The position numbers were made by a program, and so were the translations under genes. A stretch of DNA of 64,000 bases from assembly GCF_001427105.1 (NCBI RefSeq), contig NZ_LMGI01000002.1:973025-1037024 (forward strand). The letters are read 5' to 3'. The notes under the pieces are model-generated. The model saw only the letters and a program-made list of their open reading frames with translations. It ran no database searches and had not been told where the DNA came from. The stretch is from Sphingopyxis sp. Root154. GTDB taxonomy: Bacteria > Pseudomonadota > Alphaproteobacteria > Sphingomonadales > Sphingomonadaceae. Every line of letters starts with the position of its first letter. The first letter of the stretch is position 1. Positions 50,488-59,029 of this stretch are shown here, one piece after another.

Positions 50488-52659
50488 CTAAATTTTGAGA
50501 TTGATATCCATGCCGACGGTGCGTCCCTCGTTGATCGGCACGAAGAAGCCACCACCGACCGAGGGGGGAAGCGGGGTGTTGCCGCCCTGCGTCACACGGT
50601 TGAGGAGGTTCTTGCCGAACACCCCGACCGAGAACCGGTCATCGAGAAACGAGAGCCGCGCGCTCGCCGACAGATCGTTGACCTGATTGAGATAGGCGGA
50701 GTTGTTGTCGGTGAAGGCGACCCGGCTGCGATATCCGTAATCGGCACGAAGCGTCATTTCGGCGCCGTCCCCCACGGGCTGAACGATCGTCGCGTTCGCG
50801 CCGAAACTCCATTTCGGAAGCCGTGTCAGGTCGAGTTCGTAGCCCAACCCCGGAGCGGCTCCGTTCAAATCGACGGCCAGTTTCGTATATTTGCCGTTCA
50901 GGTGGCCGAAGCTGCCGCCGAGCGTCAGACCGCGGAACGGGGCGAGCGTCAGCTCGCCTTCGACGCCGCGCACCCGCGCCGTCCCGACATTTGACGTGAC
51001 TTGCACGACGCCCGACACCGGATCGGGAATGTTGATGTCGCGCTGCAGGTCGCGCAGCGTGCTCTGGAAAATCGCCGCGTTGAAACGGACGCGCCGGTCG
51101 AGGAAGGTCGATTTCCAGCCGAGTTCGAACGCGTCCTGCGTTTCCATATCATAGGGGCCGGGCGGAATCGTCGCGGCCGTACTCTTGACGTTGAATCCGC
51201 CGCTGCGAATGCCGCGGCTCCAGCTTCCGTAAAGCAGCAGATCGCGGCCCGGTTCATACTGAAAGCCCAGCTTCGGCGTCAGGCTGCCCCAGCTTTTTAC
51301 CCCGGTCGCCCCGGGGAACTCTCCCGGAAAATCGAAATCGCACGTGCGCGCATCGAGGTCGCACAGCCCCGGTGCCCGAAAAGTCGCGACGTCGGCCTTC
51401 TTTCGCTCCCACGAGTAGCGCAGGCCGCCGACAAGGCTGAAACCCGCCCCGATGTCGTAGCTGAGCTGTGAAAAGGCGCCCCAGCTATCCTGGTCGATCC
51501 GGCCGCCAAAGGCGCGATCGACGGCGCCGCCGGACAGCACGCGCCGCTCGATATAGAAATAGTTCTGACTGAAATAATAGAGGCCGAGGGTTGCCTCGAG
51601 CGGGCCGAACGTCCCTGCATAGCGGAGTTCTTCGCTGAACTGATGCTGCCGCAAGTTGACGAAGGAGTGAAAACCCAAGGCGGGCAAGCCATCAACATCG
51701 ACCGACCCGTTCTGGTTCAGCCGCCGGTAACCGGCGACGTTCGTAATGACCCCGTCACCGAGCGCCACGTTGATGTTGGTCTCCGACGTCAGCGCGTCCC
51801 AGTCGATATCGAAATAGCCCGGGTTATCGATATCGATCTGGAATCCCGACTGGAAGGCAGGGTTCTGCGCCACCGTCCCGTCACCCCTGCTGCGCCCATG
51901 CTCATAGATCAGGGTCGTCTCGACATCGGGCGAGATGTCCCAAACGACGGTCGGACGCACGAACACCGTCTCGCGCTTCCCGAACGGCCGGTCATTGAAG
52001 TCATTGTGAAACCAGCCCTGATCATTGCTGTAATAGAGCGCGACTTTAGCACGGAGATTGTCCGCGACGGGCCCCTCGACGCTCAGGCCGGCGGTATATT
52101 GCGGCCCCGTTTCGACAGCCAGCCGGCCGCGCACCTGAAATTCATCGCCCGGACGCCGCGTGCGCAACGTGACAGCACCGCCGGTTGTATTGCGGCCGAA
52201 CAAAAGCCCCTGCGGGCCTCGCAGCACCTCGACGCTCTCGAGATCGAAGACGTCGATCACGGCGCCCGCCGACATGCCAAGATAAACGCCATCGACGAAA
52301 AGTCCGACCGAGGGTTCGACGGACGGTATCGAGCTCACGATCCCGAAACCGCGAATGGTAAAATTTGCCGTACCCGGGATCGTACCAACATCCTCCAGCG
52401 CCACATTGGGTGCCGCGGTGCTGAGCGAGCGCAAGTCGCGAACCTGAAGCGCATCCAGCGCCGCGCTGTCGAAAGCCGTGATCGCGACCGGGACCCGCTG
52501 AGCCGATTCGGCGACGCCGCGCTTTTGCGCTGTCACAAGAATCTCGCTCAGCCCGACGTCTGCGCTGTCCGCAATCTCTCCGTCTTGCGCCATCGAAAAC
52601 GCCGGAAAGCTGAAGACGGCGCAGGCAAGAAGGCCCCATTTCACATCCGTCCGCATCAT
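50488..52659 (-). CDS. TonB-dependent outer-membrane receptor 1
   Basis: The 723-aa product has a signal peptide (LLACAVFSFPAFSMAQ), a TonB-box-like region (SEILVTAQKR), a plug domain (about 45-155, with VEVLRGPQGLLFGRNTTGGAV) and a 22-strand barrel ending GRTVGMDINLKI. It would import a large or poorly diffusing substrate using the proton-motive force. It is the first gene of the catabolic operon; GGGAGAG precedes the ATG. A TetR-type operator (52679-52697) overlaps its likely promoter. The substrate is not known; the family includes many receptors for aromatic, steroid-like or ester compounds in sphingomonads. Confidence 0.93.
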   Translation of the reverse strand: MMRTDVKWGLLACAVFSFPAFSMAQDGEIADSADVGLSEILVTAQKRGVAESAQRVPVAITAFDSAALDALQVRDLRSLSTAAPNVALEDVGTIPGTANFTIRGFGIVSSIPSVEPSVGLFVDGVYLGMSAGAVIDVFDLESVEVLRGPQGLLFGRNTTGGAVTLRTRRPGDEFQVRGRLAVETGPQYTAGLSVEGPVADNLRAKVALYYSNDQGWFHNDFNDRPFGKRETVFVRPTVVWDISPDVETTLIYEHGRSRGDGTVAQNPAFQSGFQIDIDNPGYFDIDWDALTSETNINVALGDGVITNVAGYRRLNQNGSVDVDGLPALGFHSFVNLRQHQFSEELRYAGTFGPLEATLGLYYFSQNYFYIERRVLSGGAVDRAFGGRIDQDSWGAFSQLSYDIGAGFSLVGGLRYSWERKKADVATFRAPGLCDLDARTCDFDFPGEFPGATGVKSWGSLTPKLGFQYEPGRDLLLYGSWSRGIRSGGFNVKSTAATIPPGPYDMETQDAFELGWKSTFLDRRVRFNAAIFQSTLRDLQRDINIPDPVSGVVQVTSNVGTARVRGVEGELTLAPFRGLTLGGSFGHLNGKYTKLAVDLNGAAPGLGYELDLTRLPKWSFGANATIVQPVGDGAEMTLRADYGYRSRVAFTDNNSAYLNQVNDLSASARLSFLDDRFSVGVFGKNLLNRVTQGGNTPLPPSVGGGFFVPINEGRTVGMDINLKI

Positions 52660-52678
52660 CTCTCCCTTTCACGTCTTT

Positions 52679-52697
52679 TATATGAACGATCGTTCGT
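52679..52697. promoter_or_regulatory. TetR-type operator, copy 1, upstream of the catabolic operon
   Basis: TATATGAACGATCGTTCGT contains the perfect palindrome GAACGATCGTTC at 52684-52695. It matches 15 of 19 bases of the site at 55176-55194. On the minus strand a TTGACA (52718-52723) and a TATAGA (52697-52702), 15 bases apart, give a possible promoter whose -10 touches the operator. Confidence 0.75.
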
Positions 52698-52776
52698 CTA
52701 TATAAAATGCAAAAGACTGTCAACGGCCGGGGCGAGAAAGTCGCACGCGGATCAGGGACGATGCTAGGAGCAGGAT

Positions 52777-54444
52777 ATGAAACGCTTTATCGTTGAGAAG
52801 GACGTCTCGATTCCGATGCGGGACGGCATCAGGCTGAAGGCCGATCTCTGGCGGCCTGACGTCGAACAACCGGTCGCGACCATTTTGTATCGCACGCCTT
52901 ATGACAGGGCGGCGCTCAATCCCGACTTCTTGCGACCGCAGGACGCGGTCAATGCGGGATTCGCTGCCGTCGTCCAGGATACGCGCGGCCGCTTTGGTTC
53001 GGAAGGCGCGTGGAAGCCGTTGATGTGGGACCAGGAAGGCGACGACGGATATGACAGCGTCGAATGGATCGCGCGGCAGGACTGGAGCTCGGGCCCGGTG
53101 GGTATGGCGGGTCCGTCCTACCTTGGCATCGCGCAACTCATGGCAGCGGCGCGCAAGCCACCGCATCTGAAGGCCATTGCCCCTGCCCTCACCACCAGCC
53201 GGGATTTCGAACTGATCGAGATGGGCGGTGGGATGCGCCTCGATCATCTGCTCTCATGGGTCGCATTCATGGCGGTCGACTGGATGCGGCGACAGCAGGA
53301 AAGCGGAGCTCCCTTGCCGCCCGATGCCGTCAAGCTGATCGTGCAGGCGGCGCTCGATCCGCGCATCCTGATGGATCACCGCCCGCTCAGGGATTGCCCG
53401 ATATTCGGACTGCCTGGATTCCCCATCGGGTTCGACGAACTGGTCGACCCCGATGGCGGTGCGCCGATCGCGGCGGAGATCGCCGACATCCCCACACTGC
53501 ATGTCGGCGGCTGGTACGATATATTCGCGCAGGCCAGCATCGGCATGTTCCAGCGCCAGCGTGATGCCGGCCGAACCGACGCGCATCTGATCATGGGCTG
53601 CTGGACCCATAGCGGATCACTCGGGCAACAGCATGGCGAAGTGAATTTCGGCGTAATGGCGTCCGCGGGCGGCTCTCGCCTTGCCGACCGCCATATCGCC
53701 TTCTTCCGCCGCTACCTCGAGGGCGCCGAAACTGCGCTGCCTGCCGTCCAGTATTTCCTTGCGAATGCCAATGAATGGCGGAGCGCCGAAGCCTGGCCGA
53801 CGCCCGACACCGCGATTCTGGATCTGGAACTGTCGGGCACCGGGAAACAGGAATATGATTATGACCCGTCCGACCCGACGCCGACCGTCGGCGGACGCAC
53901 GCTCTATCTGGGCGGGCTGGCCATGGGGCCGATCGACCAGCGCAAGCTCGACGCGCGTCACGACTTCGTCCGCTATGTCGCCGAGGCTTGTGACGAGCCC
54001 GTCGATCTGATCGGGCCCGTCACGGCCAATCTGACGGTCTCGACCTCGGCCGTCGATACCGATTTCATCTGCAAGCTGGTCGACGTTTCGCCCGACGGCA
54101 CGATCCTTCCGATCTGCGAGGGCACACTTCGCCTGCGCTACCGGAACGGGTTCGATCGCGAGCTGCCTGCCGAGCCGGGAGTCCCCGTGCCGATCGGCAT
54201 CCCCATGGGCCACACCGCCTGGCGCGTGCTGCCCGGACACCGGATCGGCATCCAGATCCAAAGCGCCAATTATCCGCATCTTGATCCGAATATGAACGAG
54301 ATGTCTCAACCCGGGGAGGGTGCCGGTGGAACGATTGCCCGAAACGGCATCAGCGACCATCCCGGTGCGTCGACGATCCGGGTTACGCTTGCTGGCGGGG
54401 GGCGGCCGCCGATCATACTCCGCCCCGGCGGGACCGCGTCCTAG
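52777..54444 (+). CDS. CocE/NonD-family serine hydrolase
   Basis: The 555-aa product is an alpha/beta-hydrolase of the X-prolyl dipeptidyl aminopeptidase-like CocE/NonD group. It has the nucleophile Ser114 in MAGPSYLGIAQ, the acid in GGWYDIFAQ and the His in GCWTHSGSLGQQHGE. A jelly-roll C-terminal domain follows from about 340 (LYLGGLAMGPID..., HRIGIQIQSANYPHLDPN). Members hydrolyse cocaine-type esters, cephalosporins or glutaryl amides. There is no signal peptide. AGGAG precedes the ATG. It is divergent from the catabolic operon at the shared operator, so it probably opens an ester bond in the same substrate. Confidence 0.9.
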   Translation: MKRFIVEKDVSIPMRDGIRLKADLWRPDVEQPVATILYRTPYDRAALNPDFLRPQDAVNAGFAAVVQDTRGRFGSEGAWKPLMWDQEGDDGYDSVEWIARQDWSSGPVGMAGPSYLGIAQLMAAARKPPHLKAIAPALTTSRDFELIEMGGGMRLDHLLSWVAFMAVDWMRRQQESGAPLPPDAVKLIVQAALDPRILMDHRPLRDCPIFGLPGFPIGFDELVDPDGGAPIAAEIADIPTLHVGGWYDIFAQASIGMFQRQRDAGRTDAHLIMGCWTHSGSLGQQHGEVNFGVMASAGGSRLADRHIAFFRRYLEGAETALPAVQYFLANANEWRSAEAWPTPDTAILDLELSGTGKQEYDYDPSDPTPTVGGRTLYLGGLAMGPIDQRKLDARHDFVRYVAEACDEPVDLIGPVTANLTVSTSAVDTDFICKLVDVSPDGTILPICEGTLRLRYRNGFDRELPAEPGVPVPIGIPMGHTAWRVLPGHRIGIQIQSANYPHLDPNMNEMSQPGEGAGGTIARNGISDHPGASTIRVTLAGGGRPPIILRPGGTAS

Positions 54445-55124
54445 GGTTCGGCGCCGACGAGGCGTAACGCAAAAGCGGCATAAGCCTGTTCGACGTCGGC
54501 GCTCGCCAGCTTTTCCTCGGGCCGATACCATTCGGCGACCCGCAGGCACATATCGCCGATCGCGACCGCGGCGAGCTTTGGCGAGGACATGCCGCCCGCA
54601 TCGACCAGGCAGAACCGGCCGGCCGACGCTCCCCGTTCGATGACGTCTTCGAAAAGTCCCCGCAATCGCACGCGCTCGGCGCGTACTGCTGACAAACGTG
54701 GCTCCGGAAGCGCACCATATTCCGCATTCGCCACCAGCGCGAAAACCTGATGGTGCGTGTGGAAGCGCACATAGGCCGAAACGATCGCGGCAAGCTCACG
54801 AGCGGGGTCGGCCGCCGCTTCACGCAAGGCATCCTTCATCATCACGCCAACCGTCGCGTGCCCTTCGGCGACGATTTCGTAGAGCAGTTCCTCTTTCGTC
54901 GCGAAATGATTGTAGAACGCCGCCGGCGTCAGATTGCAGGCATCGACAATCGCGCGGATCGACGTCACCTCATAACCGTGCGCAAAAAAAAGCTGCGAAG
55001 CGACGTCCTTGATCAGCACGCGCGAATTGTTGCGCCGGCGATCGACAACCGGTTCTCCCGGCCCATTGCCTGCAGCCGCTTTGCGCGCTCTGGTCGGGCG
55101 CGATGTTCGTGGGGACGTCTTCAT
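54441..55124 (-). CDS. TetR-family transcriptional regulator
   Basis: The 227-aa product has the TetR N-terminal HTH (about residues 32-80: VLIKDVASQLFFAHGYEVTS, IRAIVDACNLTPAAFYNHFATKEELL) and a helical C-terminal ligand domain. The N-terminus is Arg/Lys/Thr-rich. Its position between the CocE gene and TonB receptor 2, and the shared operator in front of both receptor genes, make it the likely repressor of the cluster, released by a pathway intermediate, often a CoA ester. Its 3' end overlaps the CocE stop by 4 bp in convergent orientation. Confidence 0.9.
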   Translation of the reverse strand: MKTSPRTSRPTRARKAAAGNGPGEPVVDRRRNNSRVLIKDVASQLFFAHGYEVTSIRAIVDACNLTPAAFYNHFATKEELLYEIVAEGHATVGVMMKDALREAAADPARELAAIVSAYVRFHTHHQVFALVANAEYGALPEPRLSAVRAERVRLRGLFEDVIERGASAGRFCLVDAGGMSSPKLAAVAIGDMCLRVAEWYRPEEKLASADVEQAYAAFALRLVGAEP

Positions 55125-55156
55125 AACGCGACGTTGGCCTTTAAAAACGCTATTCG

Positions 55157-55170
55157 CAAGTGCTCACTTG
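55157..55170. promoter_or_regulatory. Inverted repeat overlapping the -35 of receptor 2
   Basis: CAAGTG-CT-CACTTG is a 6-bp inverted repeat whose end supplies the first three bases of the TTGACA -35 box. It is a second possible protein site next to the TetR-type operator. Confidence 0.4.
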
Positions 55171-55197
55171 ACATATATATGAACGCTTGTTTATGCA
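55168..55197 (+). promoter_or_regulatory. Promoter of TonB receptor 2
   Basis: A perfect TTGACA at 55168-55173 is followed 18 bases later by TATGCA at 55192-55197. The spacer contains the TetR-type operator, so bound repressor would block RNA polymerase. The start codon follows about 38 bases downstream. Confidence 0.65.
55176..55194. promoter_or_regulatory. TetR-type operator, copy 2, upstream of TonB receptor 2
   Basis: TATATGAACGCTTGTTTAT agrees with copy 1 at 15 of 19 positions; the consensus is TATATGAACGNTNGTTNNT. It lies in the spacer of the receptor promoter and 52 bases from the tetR start, so it may also control tetR itself. Confidence 0.7.
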
Positions 55198-55234
55198 TTA
55201 TCCCACAAGATAAAATATCTTATGGGAGGGTAGA

Positions 55235-57445
55235 TTGACCATTTCACGTGCACCATTGTGTCTCGCGGCGGCATTGCTGGCGAGCGTGTCGGGGAACGCC
55301 ATCGCGCAAATCGAACAGAGTGCGCTTCCGGTTGCCGACGCGGCGGCAGACGATCAGGAAATCATCGTCACAGCGCGGCGGACCAGCGAGCGGCTTCAGG
55401 ATGTGCCGGTGGCGGTAACCGCGGTGAGCGGCGACGCACTCGAACGCCGGCAAAGCGCAAATATCGCCGATGTTGAAGCCCTGATCCCCAACGCCACCTT
55501 CTTCGCCTTCGGGGGCTCGAACAACAATGCGTCGGTCTACATCCGCGGGGTCGGCCAGGCGGACCAGCTCTTCATGTTCGACCCCGGTGTCGGCATCTAC
55601 CTTGACGACGCATATATCGGCCGCGCGCAAGGCGCGCTCTTCGAGACGCTGGACATCGCCCGGGTCGAGGTCCTTCGCGGGCCGCAAGGCACACTCTATG
55701 GCAAGAACACCAGCGGCGGCGCGCTGAAAGTCTATACACGCGATCCCGACCTGGTCGAAGCGGGTGCGCAGCTAACCGCAACAGGCGGGTCCTATGACTA
55801 TTTTTCGGGGAAGGCGTCGTTCGACCTGCCGATCGTCGAGGACCGCGCCGGTATTCGCGCAAGCGTGCTGCGCGTATCGCGCGATGGCGTCGTCAAGAAT
55901 CTGAATAGCGGGGCCGATCTGCAGGACCGTGACTATCTCGGCGGCCAGGTCACGGCGCTGGCGCGGATCGACGAACGCCTGACGGCCCGCCTCACATTCG
56001 ATATCATGCGCGATCGCTCGACCCCGGCGGCCCCGACACCGATCGTTGCCGTCAGCTTTCCGCCGAACGTCCCGCCTTTCTCCCCGCAATCCCCTCTTCC
56101 TCCGCGCCAGAGCAAGGCGGACACGCCCGTGCGAAACGATCAGGACAGCTACGGCTTTAACGGCCAGCTTGCGTGGCGGGGTGACCAAGTCGAGATCAAG
56201 TCGATCACTTCCTATCGCCGGCTGAAGTTCCGCCAGGCTTTCGACTATGATTCCTTCCCCTACCTTCTGCTCTCAAGCAACCAGCGGCAGCGCACGACGC
56301 AGTTCTCGCAGGAACTCCAGGCCAATTTCGAGCCGACGGACAATCTCTCCTTCGTCGGAGGCCTCTATTATTTCGAGGAGAAGACGGACTCGGTCATCGG
56401 CGTCCCCAACACCTTGCCCCTGCAGGTGGCGCCGGGCGTCTTCGTGCCGCTGGAGAACAGCTTCACGCAGCTCACCGATCTCAAGAACAAAAGCTATGCC
56501 GCATATCTGAACGCCGTATGGGACGTGACCGATCGCCTGTCGATCAGTGGCGGGCTGCGTTATACCGACGATCGCAAGAAATATCTGTCGAGCCTGACCA
56601 ACGACGTGTTTCCGACCGGCAATTTCAGCTACGATCTGTCGGACAGCTGGTCACGGTGGCTGCCGCGCATCGGCATCGATTTTAAGATAACCCCCGACCA
56701 GCTTGTCTATGCAAGCTATGGAACGGGCTTCAAGAGCGGCGGTTTCAACCCGCGTGCCGCATCGGCGGACGTCGCGCTGTCCTACAAGCCCGAAACGAGC
56801 GAAACATACGAGATCGGGTACAAGTCGACCCTCTTTGATCGCAAGCTGACCTTTAATGCCGCCGCCTTCTACAACCGCTTCAAGGACTATCAGACCAATC
56901 TGATCGCCTTTGTGGGGACGCCGCCGGGCCCGACGAGCTATTTCACCAACGCGGGCCGGTATGAATCCTGGGGGGCCGAAGCCGAACTGACGTTGCGGGC
57001 GACGCAGCGGCTGACGCTGAGGGCACAGGCATCGCTGTTCGACGACAAGTTCGCGACCTTCGTCAATTCGATCATCGGCGACTTCGCCGACAAGACTCTC
57101 CCGAACGCCCCCAAGTTCACCACCAGCCTCGCCGCGACCTATGTCATGCCGTTGGGCGCCACGACCGCGCTCGAACTCGACGGCGATGTCGCCTACCGGT
57201 CGAGCAGTTTCATCAATATCTTGAACAGCGCTCTGCTCCACCGCGATGCTTATACGATCGCAAACGCGCGCATGGCTCTGTCCTTCCGTAACGGCGACCT
57301 GCAGCTGTTTGCCGGGGTCCGCAATCTGACCGACAAGGATTATGTGGTCGACGGCGTCAACTATATCGGGGCGACCTACGGATTTCTGAGCTATTATTAC
57401 AATGAGCCGCGCACCTATTATGGTGGTCTGCGCGTGCGTTTCTGA
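55235..57445 (+). CDS. TonB-dependent outer-membrane receptor 2
   Basis: The start is TTG with GGGAGGG just upstream; the signal peptide (LCLAAALLASVSGNAIAQ) follows directly. The 736-aa product has a TonB-box-like EIIVTARRTSERLQDVPVAV, a plug domain with VEVLRGPQGTLYGKNTSGGALKVYTR and a barrel ending GGLRVRF with the C-terminal Phe needed for assembly. It resembles receptor 1 in length and type. It lies divergent from tetR and upstream of an alpha/beta hydrolase, and is probably a second uptake route for the same or a related substrate. Confidence 0.94.
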   Translation: MTISRAPLCLAAALLASVSGNAIAQIEQSALPVADAAADDQEIIVTARRTSERLQDVPVAVTAVSGDALERRQSANIADVEALIPNATFFAFGGSNNNASVYIRGVGQADQLFMFDPGVGIYLDDAYIGRAQGALFETLDIARVEVLRGPQGTLYGKNTSGGALKVYTRDPDLVEAGAQLTATGGSYDYFSGKASFDLPIVEDRAGIRASVLRVSRDGVVKNLNSGADLQDRDYLGGQVTALARIDERLTARLTFDIMRDRSTPAAPTPIVAVSFPPNVPPFSPQSPLPPRQSKADTPVRNDQDSYGFNGQLAWRGDQVEIKSITSYRRLKFRQAFDYDSFPYLLLSSNQRQRTTQFSQELQANFEPTDNLSFVGGLYYFEEKTDSVIGVPNTLPLQVAPGVFVPLENSFTQLTDLKNKSYAAYLNAVWDVTDRLSISGGLRYTDDRKKYLSSLTNDVFPTGNFSYDLSDSWSRWLPRIGIDFKITPDQLVYASYGTGFKSGGFNPRAASADVALSYKPETSETYEIGYKSTLFDRKLTFNAAAFYNRFKDYQTNLIAFVGTPPGPTSYFTNAGRYESWGAEAELTLRATQRLTLRAQASLFDDKFATFVNSIIGDFADKTLPNAPKFTTSLAATYVMPLGATTALELDGDVAYRSSSFINILNSALLHRDAYTIANARMALSFRNGDLQLFAGVRNLTDKDYVVDGVNYIGATYGFLSYYYNEPRTYYGGLRVRF

Positions 57446-57447
57446 GG

Positions 57448-58275
57448 ATGAAATTGGACGAAACCCATGAAACATTCGATGCCGGTGACTGCCTGATCCA
57501 TTACTGGATCGGCGGTCCGCCGGGCGCACCGCTCGTCGTCCTGACGCCGGGCGCCTACACCGATCGTCGCATGTTCGATCTCCAGATCGGTCCGTTGCAG
57601 GCATCATATCGGACATTGCGGTGGGATCCGCGCGGCCATGGCCTTTCGCGCCCCGCGACGCGGCCCTTTTCCACCCAACTCGCCGCTGAGGATCTGATCG
57701 CCATTCTGGACGCAATCGGGGAGAAAGAGGTGGCCCTGATCGGGCAGTCCATCGGCGGCAATATTTCGCAGGAAATGCTGTTCCGATACCCGGAGCGTTG
57801 CACAGCCGCGATCCTCGTGGGCTGTACCTGCAGCACGATCGCGCCGAAATGGTGGGAACGCTGGCTCCTCGCGAGCTTTCCGTTCTTTGTCGGCCTTTAT
57901 CCTGCCGAGACCTTCAAGCGCAAAGCCATGGACGATGCCGCATCCGTGCAGGCATCGCGCGACAAGCTGCGCGAGATGATCGCCCCGCTGGGCCGGAGCG
58001 ATATCCTCGATATCAGCAGAGGGATTGCAGGGGCGGTTCATGGCGAGGCGGACTATTCCATCGAGCATCCCATCCTCATCATGAACGGCGCGCACGACAG
58101 GCTTGGAAACATCTCCCGGATAGTTACCCGGTGGCGCGAGCGCGACCGGAACAGCGAGTATATCGAAGTTGCCGATGCCGGCCATGTCGCAAACCTCGAC
58201 AATCCCGAGGCGGTCAATGCCGCCATGCTGACATTTCTCGAAAAACACAGCGGTGCGCGGGCGGAGAAGGCCTGA
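57448..58275 (+). CDS. Alpha/beta hydrolase
   Basis: The 275-aa product starts 2 bp after receptor 2. It has the nucleophile Ser101 in LIGQSIGGN, the oxyanion segment VLTPGAYTDRRMF, RWDPRGHGLS, the acid in MNGAHDRLGN and the His in ADAGHVANLDNP, all typical of the 3-oxoadipate enol-lactonase/haloperoxidase-like group. It is cytosolic and would cleave an ester, lactone or C-C bond in the pathway. It is the last plus-strand gene of the cluster. Confidence 0.9.
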   Translation: MKLDETHETFDAGDCLIHYWIGGPPGAPLVVLTPGAYTDRRMFDLQIGPLQASYRTLRWDPRGHGLSRPATRPFSTQLAAEDLIAILDAIGEKEVALIGQSIGGNISQEMLFRYPERCTAAILVGCTCSTIAPKWWERWLLASFPFFVGLYPAETFKRKAMDDAASVQASRDKLREMIAPLGRSDILDISRGIAGAVHGEADYSIEHPILIMNGAHDRLGNISRIVTRWRERDRNSEYIEVADAGHVANLDNPEAVNAAMLTFLEKHSGARAEKA

Positions 58276-58286
58276 CAGAGCCTCTT

Positions 58287-58748
58287 TTATCGCCGGCGCC
58301 AAATGTCCGGGTCAATCGCGCCGCTGGGGCCAGTGCACTGCTCGACATCGGCGAGTTGAGGGTGGGTGCAACTGCCATTCGAGCGTCGGGCACCGTCAAC
58401 TGGAGATGAAGCGCCGCCCCTGAGATATTCGACGCGCTGCGGGTCCCACCCCTCTTCTTCGGACAGGCGGCGTTCCTCTGCCGGCAGCAGGGAGGTGTGC
58501 CCGCGATTGTTGCTCAGGTGTTGATAATAATCTGCGAAAGCGAGGTTTGTAGCGCTGTTGAGTTCGACATGGTGTGGTGTCGAGCGTTGATCCCGACAGA
58601 TCTCCGACAGCAGCTTCTCATAGGCTGCTCTGGCGATTGCCCGCAACTCGGCCTCTGTCGGCGCCCGCTCGGCCGCATACTGGTTCAACATTTCATTAAC
58701 GCCCCTCGACGCGGCCATGAGAGCCGCCCCTCTGCTGCTCGCTTCCAT
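58287..58748 (-). CDS. Unknown protein, possibly a truncated integrase
   Basis: The 153-aa product has a helical middle part (RAPTEAELRAIARAAYEKLL..., SATNLAFADYYQHLSNNRGH) that resembles the region before the core-binding domain of alphaproteobacterial tyrosine integrases. The C-terminal 45 residues (GGASSPVDGARRSNGSCTHP...) look unrelated and no catalytic Arg/His/Tyr set is present. It lies downstream of the tRNA-Gln 3' end, the normal place for an integrase. The link is tentative; it could be an ordinary hypothetical gene. Confidence 0.4.
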   Translation of the reverse strand: MEASSRGAALMAASRGVNEMLNQYAAERAPTEAELRAIARAAYEKLLSEICRDQRSTPHHVELNSATNLAFADYYQHLSNNRGHTSLLPAEERRLSEEEGWDPQRVEYLRGGASSPVDGARRSNGSCTHPQLADVEQCTGPSGAIDPDIWRRR

Positions 58749-58898
58749 CCGGTAGGGATGTCATAACCGACCTTCCGGCCAGCGCATTGGCGCACTCTGA
58801 TGCACAATCAGAAGCGCCTCGACGGCTGACCAATCAAAACTGGTCATCAATATCAGATACTTGATCCAGATTTTGGCTGGGAATCAGCACCGGCTGGC

Positions 58899-58973
58899 TG
58901 GCTGGGGCGGCAGGATTCGAACCTGCGAATGGCGGCATCAAAAGCCGCTGCCTTACCACTTGGCGACGCCCCA
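58899..58973 (-). tRNA. tRNA-Gln (anticodon TTG)
   Basis: Read on the minus strand: acceptor TGGGGCG pairs with CGCCCCA; the D arm is GCC-AAGTGGTAA-GGC; the anticodon stem-loop GGCTTTTGATGCC presents TTG; the T arm is GCAGG-TTCGAAT-CCTGC. The discriminator G precedes an encoded CCA at 58899-58901. All arms fold and the identity is glutamine. Confidence 0.95.
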
Positions 58974-59029
58974 ACAGGCCGGTGCGAGCGCGTCTATAGC
59001 GCCTCTCGGCCGCTTGGCAAGCTAGCCGG

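Noticed and set aside
51643..52767. 374-codon plus-strand frame opposite TonB receptor 1
   Set aside because: Antisense to the signal peptide, plug and barrel of a complete receptor.
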